The notes beneath the pieces are model-generated. The model worked only from the letters and a program-made list of their open reading frames with translations. It was not told the DNA's origin and did no database searches. Positions 52,961-61,960 of a stretch of 64,000 nucleotides of DNA are shown here, one piece after another. Source of the stretch: Agrobacterium larrymoorei (lineage in GTDB: Bacteria; Pseudomonadota; Alphaproteobacteria; Rhizobiales; Rhizobiaceae). The position numbers were made by a program, and so were the translations under genes. The DNA lies in assembly GCF_005145045.1 (NCBI RefSeq), contig NZ_CP039692.1, positions 947,501-1,011,500 of the forward strand, read 5' to 3'. The first letter of the stretch is position 1; every line of letters begins with the position of its first letter.

Positions 52961-55411
52961 ATGGCACAAAAACTCGTCATTATCGGCAATGGCATGGCGC
53001 CGGGCCGCATGCTGGAAGAACTTTTCGAAAAGGCACCCGGCCAGTTCGATGTCACCATTTTCAACGCCGAACCGCGCGTCAATTACGACCGCATCATGCT
53101 CTCGCCGGTTCTCTCCGGTGAGAAGACCTATGAAGACATCATCATCCACGGAGATGGCTGGTACATCAACCATGGCATCACGCTCTATAAGGGCCACCGC
53201 ATCGTCAACATCGACCGCGATGCCAAGACGGTAACGTCCGATCAGGGCGTGACGGAAGGCTATGACAAGCTGGTCATTGCAACCGGTTCCGTGCCGTTCA
53301 TCATTCCGGTTCCCGGAAAAGACCTGCCCGGCGTCATCACCTACCGCGATCTGGATGATGTGGACGCGATGCTGCTGGCGGCGCAATCCCGCGAAAAGGC
53401 CATCGTCATCGGCGGCGGCCTGCTGGGGCTGGAAGCCGCAGCCGGTCTTGCCATGCGCGGCATGGATGTGACCGTTCTGCATGTCATGCCGACCCTGATG
53501 GAGCGCCAGCTCGATCCTGCCGCCGGTTATCTGCTGCAAAAGGCAATGGAAGATCGCGGCATCAAGATCATCACCAAGGCAAACACCAAGCAGATCATCG
53601 GCACCCATAAGGTCGAAGGCATCGAACTGGATGATGGCCGCATCATTCCGGCAACGCTGGTGGTGATGGCTGTCGGTATTCGCCCAAGTGCAGGGCTGGC
53701 GAAAGAGGCCGGTCTTGCCGTCAACCGCGGTATCGTCGTGGATGCGGGCATGCAAACATCGGACGGCGATATTCTCTCTGTCGGTGAATGCGCCGAGGTG
53801 GACGGAATGGTCTACGGCCTCGTCGCACCGCTTTACGAAATGGCCCGCATCGCCGCTTCGCATCTGGCAGGTGATACCTCACCAGCCTTCGTCCATGCGG
53901 ACACGCCGACCAAGCTCAAGGTCACCGGCATCAACCTCTTCTCCATCGGTGACTTTGCCGATGGCGATGACCGCGAAGAAATCGTGCTGCGTGATGCCAC
54001 CGCAGGCATCTACAAGCGCGTCATCCTGAAAGAAAACAGGATTATCGGTGCCGTTCTTTATGGCGAAACCTCGGATGGACCGTGGTTCAACGACCTGAAG
54101 AAAAAAGCGACCGACATCTCGGAAATGCGCGAAACCCTTATTTTCGGCCAGGCCTATCAGGGAGGGTCTCCGCTGGACCCTATGGCGGCCGTTGCAGCCT
54201 TGCCGGATGATGCGGAAATCTGCGGCTGCAACGGCGTTTGCAAGGGAAAAATCACCTCCACCATCACCGGCAAAGGCCTGACCTCTCTGGATGATGTGCG
54301 CGCCCACACAAAGGCCTCGGCCTCCTGCGGCAACTGCACCGGCCTTGTCGAGCAGTTGATGACGCTGACGCTTGGCGATAGCTACAATCCAACCGCCGTT
54401 CAGCCCATGTGCAAATGCACCGATCTCGGCCATGACGATGTGCGCCGTCTGATCAAGGCCAAGGGGCTGAAGACCATCCCCGCCGTCATGCAGGAACTGG
54501 AATGGAAGACCTCCTGCGGCTGCGCCAAATGTCGCCCGGCGCTGAACTATTACCTCGTCTGCGACTGGCCGGATGAATATGCCGACGATTACCAGTCCCG
54601 CTACATCAACGAGCGCGTTCACGCCAACATCCAGAAGGATGGCACCTATTCCGTCGTGCCGCGCATGTGGGGTGGTGTGACCAATGCAGGCGAATTGCGC
54701 GCCATTGCCGATGTTGTCGACAAGTTCGAAATCCCTTTGGTGAAGGTGACAGGCGGCCAGCGCATCGACCTTCTCGGCATCGAGAAAGAAGACCTGCCCG
54801 CCGTCTGGGCCGATCTCGGCAAGGCCGGTTTCATCTCCGGTCAGGCCTACGCCAAAGGTCTGCGCACCGTCAAAACCTGCGTCGGCCAGCAATGGTGCCG
54901 CTTCGGCACGCAGGACAGCACCGGTCTCGGCATCCGCATCGAAAAATTCATGTGGGGTTCGTGGACGCCGGCCAAGCTGAAGCTCGCCGTTTCCGGCTGT
55001 CCGCGCAACTGCGCCGAAGCGACCTGCAAGGATATTGGGGTGATCTGCGTGGATTCAGGCTTCGAAATCCACTTCGCAGGTGCCGCCGGTCTGGATATCA
55101 AGGGCACGGAAATTCTTGGTCTCGTGAAGACAGAGGACGAGGCGCTGGAGCATATCGTGGCGCTGACGCAGATGTATCGCGAGCAGGCCCGCTATCTCGA
55201 GCGCATCTACAAATGGGCCAAGCGCATCGGTTACGAAGAGGTCCGCCGCCAGATCATGGACGATGCCGAAAAACGCAAGGGCTATTACGAGCGCTTCGTC
55301 TTCAGCCAGAAATTCGCGCAGGTCGACCCATGGTCGGAGCGCGTGTCTGGCGAGCACAAGCACGAGTTCAAGCCCATGGCGACCATCGGTTTCAATCAAG
55401 CCGCAGAGTGA
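52961..55411 (+). CDS. nirB: NADH-dependent nitrite reductase large subunit NirB
   Basis: Reduces nitrite to ammonium in the cytosol. An 816-residue protein from the ATG at 52961, 5 nt after nrtC: N-terminal FAD/NAD pyridine nucleotide-disulfide domain (VIIGNGMAPGRMLEELFE), a [2Fe-2S] BFD-like domain (CGCNGVCKGKI and SCGNCTG, about 421-457), and a siroheme/[4Fe-4S] domain with the cysteines of TCVGQQWCRFGTQDS (about 639-645) and SGCPRNCAEATCKDIG (about 679-683). A second BFD-type cluster (CGCAKCRPALNYYL) is also seen near 527. Confidence 0.95.
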   Translation: MAQKLVIIGNGMAPGRMLEELFEKAPGQFDVTIFNAEPRVNYDRIMLSPVLSGEKTYEDIIIHGDGWYINHGITLYKGHRIVNIDRDAKTVTSDQGVTEGYDKLVIATGSVPFIIPVPGKDLPGVITYRDLDDVDAMLLAAQSREKAIVIGGGLLGLEAAAGLAMRGMDVTVLHVMPTLMERQLDPAAGYLLQKAMEDRGIKIITKANTKQIIGTHKVEGIELDDGRIIPATLVVMAVGIRPSAGLAKEAGLAVNRGIVVDAGMQTSDGDILSVGECAEVDGMVYGLVAPLYEMARIAASHLAGDTSPAFVHADTPTKLKVTGINLFSIGDFADGDDREEIVLRDATAGIYKRVILKENRIIGAVLYGETSDGPWFNDLKKKATDISEMRETLIFGQAYQGGSPLDPMAAVAALPDDAEICGCNGVCKGKITSTITGKGLTSLDDVRAHTKASASCGNCTGLVEQLMTLTLGDSYNPTAVQPMCKCTDLGHDDVRRLIKAKGLKTIPAVMQELEWKTSCGCAKCRPALNYYLVCDWPDEYADDYQSRYINERVHANIQKDGTYSVVPRMWGGVTNAGELRAIADVVDKFEIPLVKVTGGQRIDLLGIEKEDLPAVWADLGKAGFISGQAYAKGLRTVKTCVGQQWCRFGTQDSTGLGIRIEKFMWGSWTPAKLKLAVSGCPRNCAEATCKDIGVICVDSGFEIHFAGAAGLDIKGTEILGLVKTEDEALEHIVALTQMYREQARYLERIYKWAKRIGYEEVRRQIMDDAEKRKGYYERFVFSQKFAQVDPWSERVSGEHKHEFKPMATIGFNQAAE

Positions 55412-55444
55412 CCGAAAGCCGAAAGGCCATCGGCGCGGAGCGCC

Positions 55445-55479
55445 GGGTGGGGCGAAATGGAGGAGATTTCGCCCCACCC
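55445..55479 (+). other. 14-bp perfect hairpin with an SD-like loop between nirB and nirD
   Basis: GGGTGGGGCGAAAT / ATTTCGCCCCACCC, with loop GGAGGAG, 33 nt after the nirB stop. There is no T run on either side, so it is not a plain terminator. It may set mRNA stability or processing, and its loop could meet the CCTCCTCCC sRNA encoded at 60.2 kb. Confidence 0.6.
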
Positions 55480-55510
55480 AAAAGTTTCAAACGGACACAG
55501 GATGACGACA

Positions 55511-55840
55511 ATGAATTGGGTCGAAATCGGCAATATCACCGACATTCCGCTGCGCGGCGCACGCTGCGTGAAGACGCCCATGGGCAAGATCGCAGTGTTT
55601 CGCACGGCTGAAAATGAGGTCTACGCCATCGAAGACCACTGCCCGCACAAAGGCGGGCCGTTGAGCCAAGGCATCGTGCACGGCGCATCCGTCACCTGCC
55701 CGCTGCACAATTGGGTGATTTCGCTGGAAACCGGCAAGGCGCAGGGCGCGGATGAGGGCGCTGTGCGGACAATTCCCGTTCGCAACACGTATGGCAGTCT
55801 CTCTATCGCCATCGAAAGCCTGATGATCGCAGCGGAGTAA
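55511..55840 (+). CDS. nirD: Nitrite reductase small subunit NirD
   Basis: A 109-residue Rieske-type protein: the cluster motifs are DHCPHKGGPLSQ and TCPLHNWVISLETG, in the NirD arrangement. Partners NirB. The ATG at 55511 has AGGA about 9 nt before it; ATG at 55502 would add three residues. It lies 99 nt after nirB, behind the hairpin. Confidence 0.92.
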   Translation: MNWVEIGNITDIPLRGARCVKTPMGKIAVFRTAENEVYAIEDHCPHKGGPLSQGIVHGASVTCPLHNWVISLETGKAQGADEGAVRTIPVRNTYGSLSIAIESLMIAAE

Positions 55841-55842
55841 GC

Positions 55843-58500
55843 ATGGCGAACGAGGTCAAGACAACCTGTCCCTATTGCGGCGTCGGCTGCGGCGTCATCG
55901 CGAAAATCGATGATAACGGCAGCGTTTCGGTAAAAGGTGACCCAGATCACCCCGCCAATTTCGGGCGGCTCTGTTCCAAGGGCTCAGCACTGGCCGAAAC
56001 CATCGATCTGGACGGAAGGCTTCTTTATCCGCAGGTAAACGGTTCCCGCGTCGAGTGGGATGAAGCGCTTGACCTCGTGGCCTCGAAATTCTCGCAAGCC
56101 ATTGCCGAATATGGCCCGGACTCCGTCGCCTTCTATGTTTCCGGGCAGTTGCTGACGGAGGACTATTACCTCGCCAACAAGCTGATGAAGGGCTTCATCG
56201 GTTCAGCCAATATCGACACCAATTCCCGCCTCTGCATGTCGTCTTCTGTTGCTGGGCACCGCCGCGCCTTCGGCTCGGATACAGTACCCGGACTTTATGA
56301 GGACCTATTTCTGGCCGACCTCGTCATCCTCACCGGCTCCAACCTCGCATGGTGCCATCCGGTCATCTATCAGCGGCTTGCAGCGGCAAAGGCTGAACGA
56401 CCGGAAATGCAGGTGGTGGTCATCGACCCGCGCCGCACCATGACCTGCGATATCGCCGATATGCATCTCGCGATCCGCCCAGATGGAGACGTCGCGCTCT
56501 TTACTGGCCTGCTTGCCCATCTTGCCAATAGCCTGGCTCTCGACCGGGCCTATATCGAAAACCATACGAGCGGCTTCGAACTTGCGGTCCAGTCTGCCAC
56601 GGACACAAGTTTAGCGAAGATTGCAGAAGCCACGGGATTGAGCCTTGCCGAACTCACCCGGTTTTACGAGCTTTTCGAGCGCACGGAACGCGTCGTCACC
56701 TGCTACAGCCAGGGCGTAAACCAGTCTTCCAGCGGCACGGACAAGGTCAACGCCATCATCAATTGCCATCTCGCGACTGGCCGCATCGGCAAGCCAGGTG
56801 CCGGTCCCTTCTCGCTCACGGGTCAGCCCAATGCCATGGGCGGACGTGAAGTCGGTGGGCTGGCGAATATGCTTGCCGCCCATATGGCGATTGAAAGCGA
56901 GGAGGATCGCGACCGCGTACAGCGGTTCTGGCAAGCGCCGACCATCGCGAAAAAGCCGGGCTTGAAAGCCGTCGATCTTTTCAAAGCCGCGGCCGACGGT
57001 CGGATCAAAGCATTGTGGATCATGGCGACCAACCCGGTGGTCTCCATGCCGGATGCCGAGGCAGTGGAAGCGGCGCTGAAGGCCTGTCCCTTCGTCGTCG
57101 TCTCCGATATCATGGCCACAACAGATACTGCACGTCACGCCCATGTTCTCCTCCCATCGGTAGGCTGGGGAGAAAAGGATGGAACGGTAACAAATTCAGA
57201 GCGCCGAATTTCTCGCCAGCGCGGCTATCTCCCGGCTCCCGGAGAAGCCGCCGCCGACTGGTGGCAATTCGCCGAAATCGGCAAAAGAATGGGCTTCGTC
57301 GATGCCTTCACCTATTCCGGCCCGCATGAGATTTTTGCCGAACACGCTTCTCTTTCCGCTTTCGAAAATGATGGAACGCGGGATTTCGACATCGGCGCCT
57401 ATGCGGATGTGGCGCAGACGCCCTACAACGAAATGGTCCCATTCAACTGGCCTCAGCCCTCTGGCGAACCCCGCGACACCACCCGTTTCTTCGCCGACGG
57501 ACGTTTCTTCCATGCGGATGGCAAAGCGCGTTTCATTGCAACAGCCCTCCCCAAAACATCTCGCACAAGCCCCGGCTTCCCGATGGCGCTAAACACCGGT
57601 CGCATTCGCGACCAGTGGCACACGATGACGCGCACAGGCAAAAGCGCCCGTCTGTCCTCGCATGTGGCCGAGCCTTTCGTCGAACTTCACCCGCGCGATG
57701 CGATGGAGGCGGGGATCAGACACGCCGATCTGGTGGAGGTGGAAAGCCCCTTGGGTAAAGTCATCCTTCGCGCGCTGGTCACTGACCGGCAGGCGCGCGG
57801 CAGCGTCTTTGCACCCATGCACTGGAATGACCAGTTCGCCGCGAATGCCCGCATCGACCGGCTCGTTCCTTCGGTTACCGACCCGTTTTCCGGCCAGCCA
57901 GCCTCAAAAAATGTCGGCGTCAGCGCGAGACGTTTCAACGCCAAGGCCTATGCTTTCGCGGTCAGCGCTCAAGTGCCGCAGACACCGGATTGCGCCTATT
58001 GGGCGCTGGCAAAAGGTGACGGTGGCTACCGGCTGGAACTTGCATTCGACGAAACCCCGGAAAACTGGATCGATTGGGCGCGCGCACTCTTTGGAGCTCC
58101 TCCAGACATCGAACCACTGGGTTACGCCGATACGCGCTCCGGCGATGTTCGGCTTGCCTTTTTCGATGGTGACAGATTGCTCGGCGCGCTTTTCATTGCA
58201 TCCAGCCCCGTGGCCGTTGCCAGAAACTGGGCCATTTCGCAGCTTTCCGTCGAACACGCGGATTTGCGAACCCGCTATGCTCTCGTGGCCGGACGTCCCG
58301 GCGCGGATAAGCCGGACCCGGGCGCAACGGTCTGCTCCTGCTTCAGTGTCGGCATCAACCAGATCACGGCGGCCATCCGTGACGGGTGCCACACGGTGGA
58401 GGCGGTGGGAAAATGCCTGAATGCCGGAACGAATTGCGGTTCCTGTCGCGCAGAAATCCGCGCCATCATCGACGGCTGTCTCAAGACTGCGGCAGAATAG
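55843..58500 (+). CDS. nasA: Assimilatory nitrate reductase catalytic subunit
   Basis: Reduces nitrate to nitrite in the cytosol. An 885-residue molybdopterin protein: an N-terminal [4Fe-4S] site (TTCPYCGVGCGVIAK, about 8-20), the Mo-bis-MGD core (SGQLLTEDYYLANKLMKG; SRLCMSSSVAGHRRAFGSD with a Cys ligand near 128), and a C-terminal BFD-like [2Fe-2S] domain (CSCFSVGINQITAAI, then CLNAGTNCGSCRAEI; Cys near 829, 831, 864, 867). It starts 2 nt after nirD, coupled. Electrons probably come from NADH or ferredoxin via the added BFD domain. Confidence 0.93.
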   Translation: MANEVKTTCPYCGVGCGVIAKIDDNGSVSVKGDPDHPANFGRLCSKGSALAETIDLDGRLLYPQVNGSRVEWDEALDLVASKFSQAIAEYGPDSVAFYVSGQLLTEDYYLANKLMKGFIGSANIDTNSRLCMSSSVAGHRRAFGSDTVPGLYEDLFLADLVILTGSNLAWCHPVIYQRLAAAKAERPEMQVVVIDPRRTMTCDIADMHLAIRPDGDVALFTGLLAHLANSLALDRAYIENHTSGFELAVQSATDTSLAKIAEATGLSLAELTRFYELFERTERVVTCYSQGVNQSSSGTDKVNAIINCHLATGRIGKPGAGPFSLTGQPNAMGGREVGGLANMLAAHMAIESEEDRDRVQRFWQAPTIAKKPGLKAVDLFKAAADGRIKALWIMATNPVVSMPDAEAVEAALKACPFVVVSDIMATTDTARHAHVLLPSVGWGEKDGTVTNSERRISRQRGYLPAPGEAAADWWQFAEIGKRMGFVDAFTYSGPHEIFAEHASLSAFENDGTRDFDIGAYADVAQTPYNEMVPFNWPQPSGEPRDTTRFFADGRFFHADGKARFIATALPKTSRTSPGFPMALNTGRIRDQWHTMTRTGKSARLSSHVAEPFVELHPRDAMEAGIRHADLVEVESPLGKVILRALVTDRQARGSVFAPMHWNDQFAANARIDRLVPSVTDPFSGQPASKNVGVSARRFNAKAYAFAVSAQVPQTPDCAYWALAKGDGGYRLELAFDETPENWIDWARALFGAPPDIEPLGYADTRSGDVRLAFFDGDRLLGALFIASSPVAVARNWAISQLSVEHADLRTRYALVAGRPGADKPDPGATVCSCFSVGINQITAAIRDGCHTVEAVGKCLNAGTNCGSCRAEIRAIIDGCLKTAAE

Positions 58501-58667
58501 GCTTTTACGTTTCATGCTTTGCATCCGAACCGAACAATCCGATTATCACGTCGTATCGGGTTCATAAATCGACTTGCCTCCCAATCATAATATGAATTTA
58601 ATGTGAGCTATTATCAGTTAGCCGCGTCTAAACTGGCGTGGATGCTGAACACGTAAAGGGAAGAGAC

Positions 58668-59957
58668 GTGAAAATAGCGATTGTTGGGTGCGGATCCCGC
58701 CACAAGATGTTCCGCGATTCCGTGACGGAAGATTATCCGGACAAGCATGAAATCGTTGCGCTTTGCGACAGCAACGCCCACCGCTTGGGAGAAGCGGCGC
58801 GGGCAATTTCCAAGCCGGGCACCAATGGTGTCGCCACTTATCTGGCAGAAAATTTCGACCAGCTGATCGAGGAGCAGCGCCCGGATACTGTCGTGGTAGC
58901 GACACCGGATTTTCTTCACTCGGAATACATCGTACGAGCGTTCGAAGCCGGTTGTGACGTCATCTGCGAGAAGCCACTGACCATCGATCTTTCCAGACTG
59001 AAGCAGATTGTCGATGCTCAGGCCCGCACGGGCCGCAAGGTCATGGTCACGTTCAATTACCGTTATTCCCCCGCCCGCACGCAGATCAAGGAAATGCTGG
59101 CCTCCGGCGTGATAGGCACCATAACCGCCGTCGATTTTCGCTGGCATCTGGATCGCGTCCATGGTGCGGATTACTTTCGCCGCTGGCACCGCCAGAAAGA
59201 AAATTCAGGCGGCCTTCTGGTGCACAAATCCACGCATCATTTCGATCTTCTCAACTGGTGGCTCGCCTCCGCCCCGACAGATGTCTATGCCTCAGGCAAG
59301 CGCGCCTTCTATCGCCCGGAGACGGCGGTTGAACTGGGGCTGGCCGAGCACGGCCCACGTTGCGCAGACTGTCCGGTGGCGGAGAGATGCGCGTTTCGTC
59401 TCGATCTTTCCGCCGATGAACAGCTCCGTGCGCTTTATCTGGACGCGGAAGATGAGGACGGCTATTTCCGCGACCGCTGCGTCTTCGATGCGGAGATCGG
59501 CATCGAAGACACGATGCAGGCCCATATTCGCTACGCCTCCGGCGCAACGGCCAATTACACCCTGACCGCCTATTCCCCATGGGAAGGTCTGGAAATTCGC
59601 TTTCAGGGCACGAAAGGCGAGATCACCCACAAGCACATCGAAGTCCACGGCGTATTCGGCGGCGTTCGCGACCATGCGGATGAGGAAGCGATTACGACGG
59701 AGCTTCATCTCGCAGGCGAGGTTCCGCGAATGATCGACGTCGCGCGCGGAAAAGGCAGCCATGGCGGCGCTGACCCCGTTATGCTGGGTTACATTTTCGA
59801 CCCGGATTCAATGGAGCCGGACCGTTACAACCGTGCATCCGACCACGTCTCCGGCGCATGGTCCATCCTCACCGGCATCGCGGCCAATGCTTCCATCGAA
59901 ACAGGTTCGGCGGTGAATATTCAGACCATGTTGAGATCGCGAGACATCAGGATTTAA
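58668..59957 (+). CDS. Gfo/Idh/MocA-family oxidoreductase with a four-cysteine insert
   Basis: A 429-residue NAD(P)-dependent oxidoreductase: Rossmann motif KIAIVGCGSRHKMF, the EKP motif CEKPLTIDL (about 101), and the lactate-like C-terminal domain. GGGAAGAG before a GTG at 58668 fixes the start; an ATG at 58638 would add ten residues. An insert carries RCADCPVAERC with a further Cys in RDRCVFD (about 232, 235, 241 and 271), which may bind a metal or Fe-S. Sugar or inositol substrate cannot be read. A 167-bp gap separates it from nasA. Confidence 0.8.
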   Translation: MKIAIVGCGSRHKMFRDSVTEDYPDKHEIVALCDSNAHRLGEAARAISKPGTNGVATYLAENFDQLIEEQRPDTVVVATPDFLHSEYIVRAFEAGCDVICEKPLTIDLSRLKQIVDAQARTGRKVMVTFNYRYSPARTQIKEMLASGVIGTITAVDFRWHLDRVHGADYFRRWHRQKENSGGLLVHKSTHHFDLLNWWLASAPTDVYASGKRAFYRPETAVELGLAEHGPRCADCPVAERCAFRLDLSADEQLRALYLDAEDEDGYFRDRCVFDAEIGIEDTMQAHIRYASGATANYTLTAYSPWEGLEIRFQGTKGEITHKHIEVHGVFGGVRDHADEEAITTELHLAGEVPRMIDVARGKGSHGGADPVMLGYIFDPDSMEPDRYNRASDHVSGAWSILTGIAANASIETGSAVNIQTMLRSRDIRI

Positions 59958-59985
59958 TCGGACGCGCTGACAGTCAGCGATAGCT

Positions 59986-60148
59986 AGAGCGCTTCCTTGT
60001 TAAAGGGAAACAATTATGTTGGTTCAAACGGCTCACCTGCTTGTGCGGGCGGCGCGTGTCGCAGCCATAGCATACGGCCAAGCCGTCCGTGCAAGCAGGT
60101 GAGCCGTTTCAACCAACAGAATGTTTCCATTTAACAAGGAAACGCTCT
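59986..60148. repeat. Long imperfect inverted repeat (RIME-like element)
   Basis: About 58-nt arms (59986-60046 and 60089-60148) that share the outer motif AGAGCG-TTCCTTGTTAAA and the inner motif GGTT-AAACGGCTCACCTGCTTG, around a central 40 nt. Arms differ at several places. Rhizobiaceae genomes carry many such intergenic mosaic elements. A related end is at 13758-13785. Confidence 0.75.
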
Positions 60149-60218
60149 AACAGGCGCGAGACTTAATCTCGCGTCACGCCGCTTCTGCAAAATCATGTCG
60201 GGGAAAAACAAGGTCGCT

Positions 60219-60345
60219 AAAAAGGAAAAAGCCTGCCGCGGGAGGAGGTGCGGCAGGCTTTAAACTTGATCGACAACTGGGAGGAGGAGTGTTGCCGATC
60301 CACATCTCGCGACGCTGGGAGGAGGAGTGCGTCGCTTCGATGATT
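60219..60345 (-). ncRNA. sRNA with three CCTCCTCCC loops (cuckoo / alpha-r14-type)
   Basis: On the minus strand three hairpins follow one another: GCGACGC / GCGTCGC (60335-60329 with 60315-60309) and GATCG-CAAC / GTTG-CGATC (60300-60291 with 60277-60268), both with the same 13-nt loop ACTCCTCCTCCCA, then the terminator hairpin GCCTGCCGC / GCGGCAGGC (60258-60250 with 60239-60231), loop ACCTCCTCCC, followed by TTTTTCCTTTTT. These loops are anti-Shine-Dalgarno, as in the cuckoo (alpha-r14) family of Rhizobiales and in CcsR RNAs of Rhodobacter. The 5' end is not fixed; a TTGCTG-N17-TGTTAA sequence upstream places it near 60370. Confidence 0.85.
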
Positions 60346-60461
60346 TGAATATAGCGATCCTGACGATTTTTAACAGAGCAACTCTCGCAATGCAGCAATG
60401 CAGATTTGCATAGCTTGAAAGAGACTGCCCTGTTTTTCAGCACTCGCGCATTATCGGCGAC

Positions 60462-61211
60462 TCAAACGTCGCGATGTACCTGAAAGCCTGCAAAGGACTG
60501 GTTCACCGGCATCATCTCGATGCTATTGATATTCACGTGCTTCGGCTGCGACACGACCCAGTGAATGGTGTTGGCAATGTCTTCCGGAACGATTGGGTTG
60601 ACGCCTTTGTAGAGATTGTCGGATGCATTCTGATCGCCGCCGGTGCGAACGACGGTAAACTCCGTTTCGCACATGCCCGGTTCGATCGAGGTAATGCGAA
60701 CGCCTTTTCCGTGCAGATCTGCCCGCAAGCCCAGCGAGAACTGATGGAGAAACGCCTTCGTGCCAGCATAGACATTGCCGCCTGCATAGGGCCAATGTGC
60801 CGCAACAGACGAGAGATTGACGACGATACCGCGACGCTCGATGAGCGTTGGAAGCAGATGATGCGTGATGTTCAACAGGCCGGTAATGTTGGTGTTGACC
60901 ATGGTGTGCCAGTCGCTCAGCGGCACATCGGGTGCGGGCTTGGTGCCAAGCGCAAGGCCTGCATTGTTAACCAGCACATCGATATTCCTGAATTCCGCAG
61001 GAAGCGCCGCGAAAGCCGCACGCATGCCGGTTTCATCGGTGATATCGAACACCATGCCGTGGAAGGATGCACCGAGCTCCTCTTTTAAAGCGTCCAGACG
61101 CTCCGCACGCCGACCCGTGCCAATCACCTTCCAGCCATGGCTTGCGAAAAGCTTCGCGGTGGAAAATCCAAAGCCGGATGTGGCGCCCGTGATGAGAATC
61201 GTACCTGTCAT
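60462..61211 (-). CDS. Short-chain dehydrogenase (serine 3-dehydrogenase / YdfG-like)
   Basis: A 249-residue classical SDR: ILITGATSGFGFSTAKLF (about 4-21), NNAGLALG (about 81), the catalytic Ser, Tyr and Lys in VVNLSSVAAHWPYAGGNVYAGTKAFLHQF. It resembles NADP-dependent serine dehydrogenase of Agrobacterium and YdfG (3-hydroxy acid dehydrogenase). It ends about 115 nt before the sRNA region on the same strand. Confidence 0.85.
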   Translation of the reverse strand: MTGTILITGATSGFGFSTAKLFASHGWKVIGTGRRAERLDALKEELGASFHGMVFDITDETGMRAAFAALPAEFRNIDVLVNNAGLALGTKPAPDVPLSDWHTMVNTNITGLLNITHHLLPTLIERRGIVVNLSSVAAHWPYAGGNVYAGTKAFLHQFSLGLRADLHGKGVRITSIEPGMCETEFTVVRTGGDQNASDNLYKGVNPIVPEDIANTIHWVVSQPKHVNINSIEMMPVNQSFAGFQVHRDV

Positions 61212-61238
61212 GTCAAATGCTCCGCTCGTATTTCATGT

Positions 61239-61808
61239 TCAAAGAAGCTTTGCCGCGGCCAAGACCAGGCATTCCCTGAATGCCGTGAGGACCGTATATA
61301 GGTCCTGTGGCTGCGCATCGCCAACCACGACACTGCCGCCGCGGCGAAGAATGCCACCATGCAGCATCAGATTGTCGACCATGTCGAAATTTTCCACGGA
61401 AAGCCCATCTGGACCGCGATAACGACCATCCTCGCCCAGGGTGACTGCGCCCACATAATGGTCGCGGATGCGCGAAAAGTGGTTCGCGGCGATATTGGTA
61501 TAGGCAAAAACGGGCTTGCCTAGCGCGCACATAAAGCCAAGTTCGTAGCTCGTGCCGGTATCGGCAGCTATTCCCCGGAAAGGCGTCAGATTGGCAATAA
61601 CCGCGTCTGCCTCCAGCATCATCTGCTCATCGATGGCGTTGATGTTGCAGCCATGGCCCACCTTGGTATCTGCCGGCGGAATTTGCAAATCCCCCGGAGA
61701 GAGCGGGATGAAACCGGCTTCACGAGCGAGTAAGGCCTTGGCATCGAGCATTTCACGGGCGTTCGGGAGAAAAACTTCCGGTCCGGCGAGATAAATTTTC
61801 TTTGTCAT
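61239..61808 (-). CDS. Nucleoside 2-deoxyribosyltransferase family protein
   Basis: A 189-residue protein of the nucleoside deoxyribosyltransferase fold: KKIYLAGPEVFLPNAREML (about 3-21), INAIDEQMMLEADAVIANLTPFRG (about 52-75, with the catalytic Asp/Glu region) and DTGTSYELGFMCALGKPVFAYTN (with Glu). The family moves deoxyribose between bases or hydrolyses nucleotides; the true substrate is unknown. The ATG at 61808 has no strong SD. It lies 27 bp before the SDR gene, probably cotranscribed. Confidence 0.8.
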   Translation of the reverse strand: MTKKIYLAGPEVFLPNAREMLDAKALLAREAGFIPLSPGDLQIPPADTKVGHGCNINAIDEQMMLEADAVIANLTPFRGIAADTGTSYELGFMCALGKPVFAYTNIAANHFSRIRDHYVGAVTLGEDGRYRGPDGLSVENFDMVDNLMLHGGILRRGGSVVVGDAQPQDLYTVLTAFRECLVLAAAKLL

Positions 61809-61960
61809 GAATAATTGGCATTCGGTTAAGAGAATTTCGTGTCCGCCAACGTAGACCGTCATTATCGCGCAAGGCAAGGCCACAGCGTGGCGAAAGCGGT
61901 ATCGCCGGAAGAGACTTTGCGCTATAGCCGGGGAAGTAAAACGCGTAACCGGAGTACCCG

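Noticed and set aside
60174-60443. 89-codon minus-strand frame spanning the three CCTCCTCCC hairpins
   Set aside because: Its low-complexity Ser/Pro runs are the translation of the repeated loop motifs. Terminator and hairpins show a non-coding RNA.
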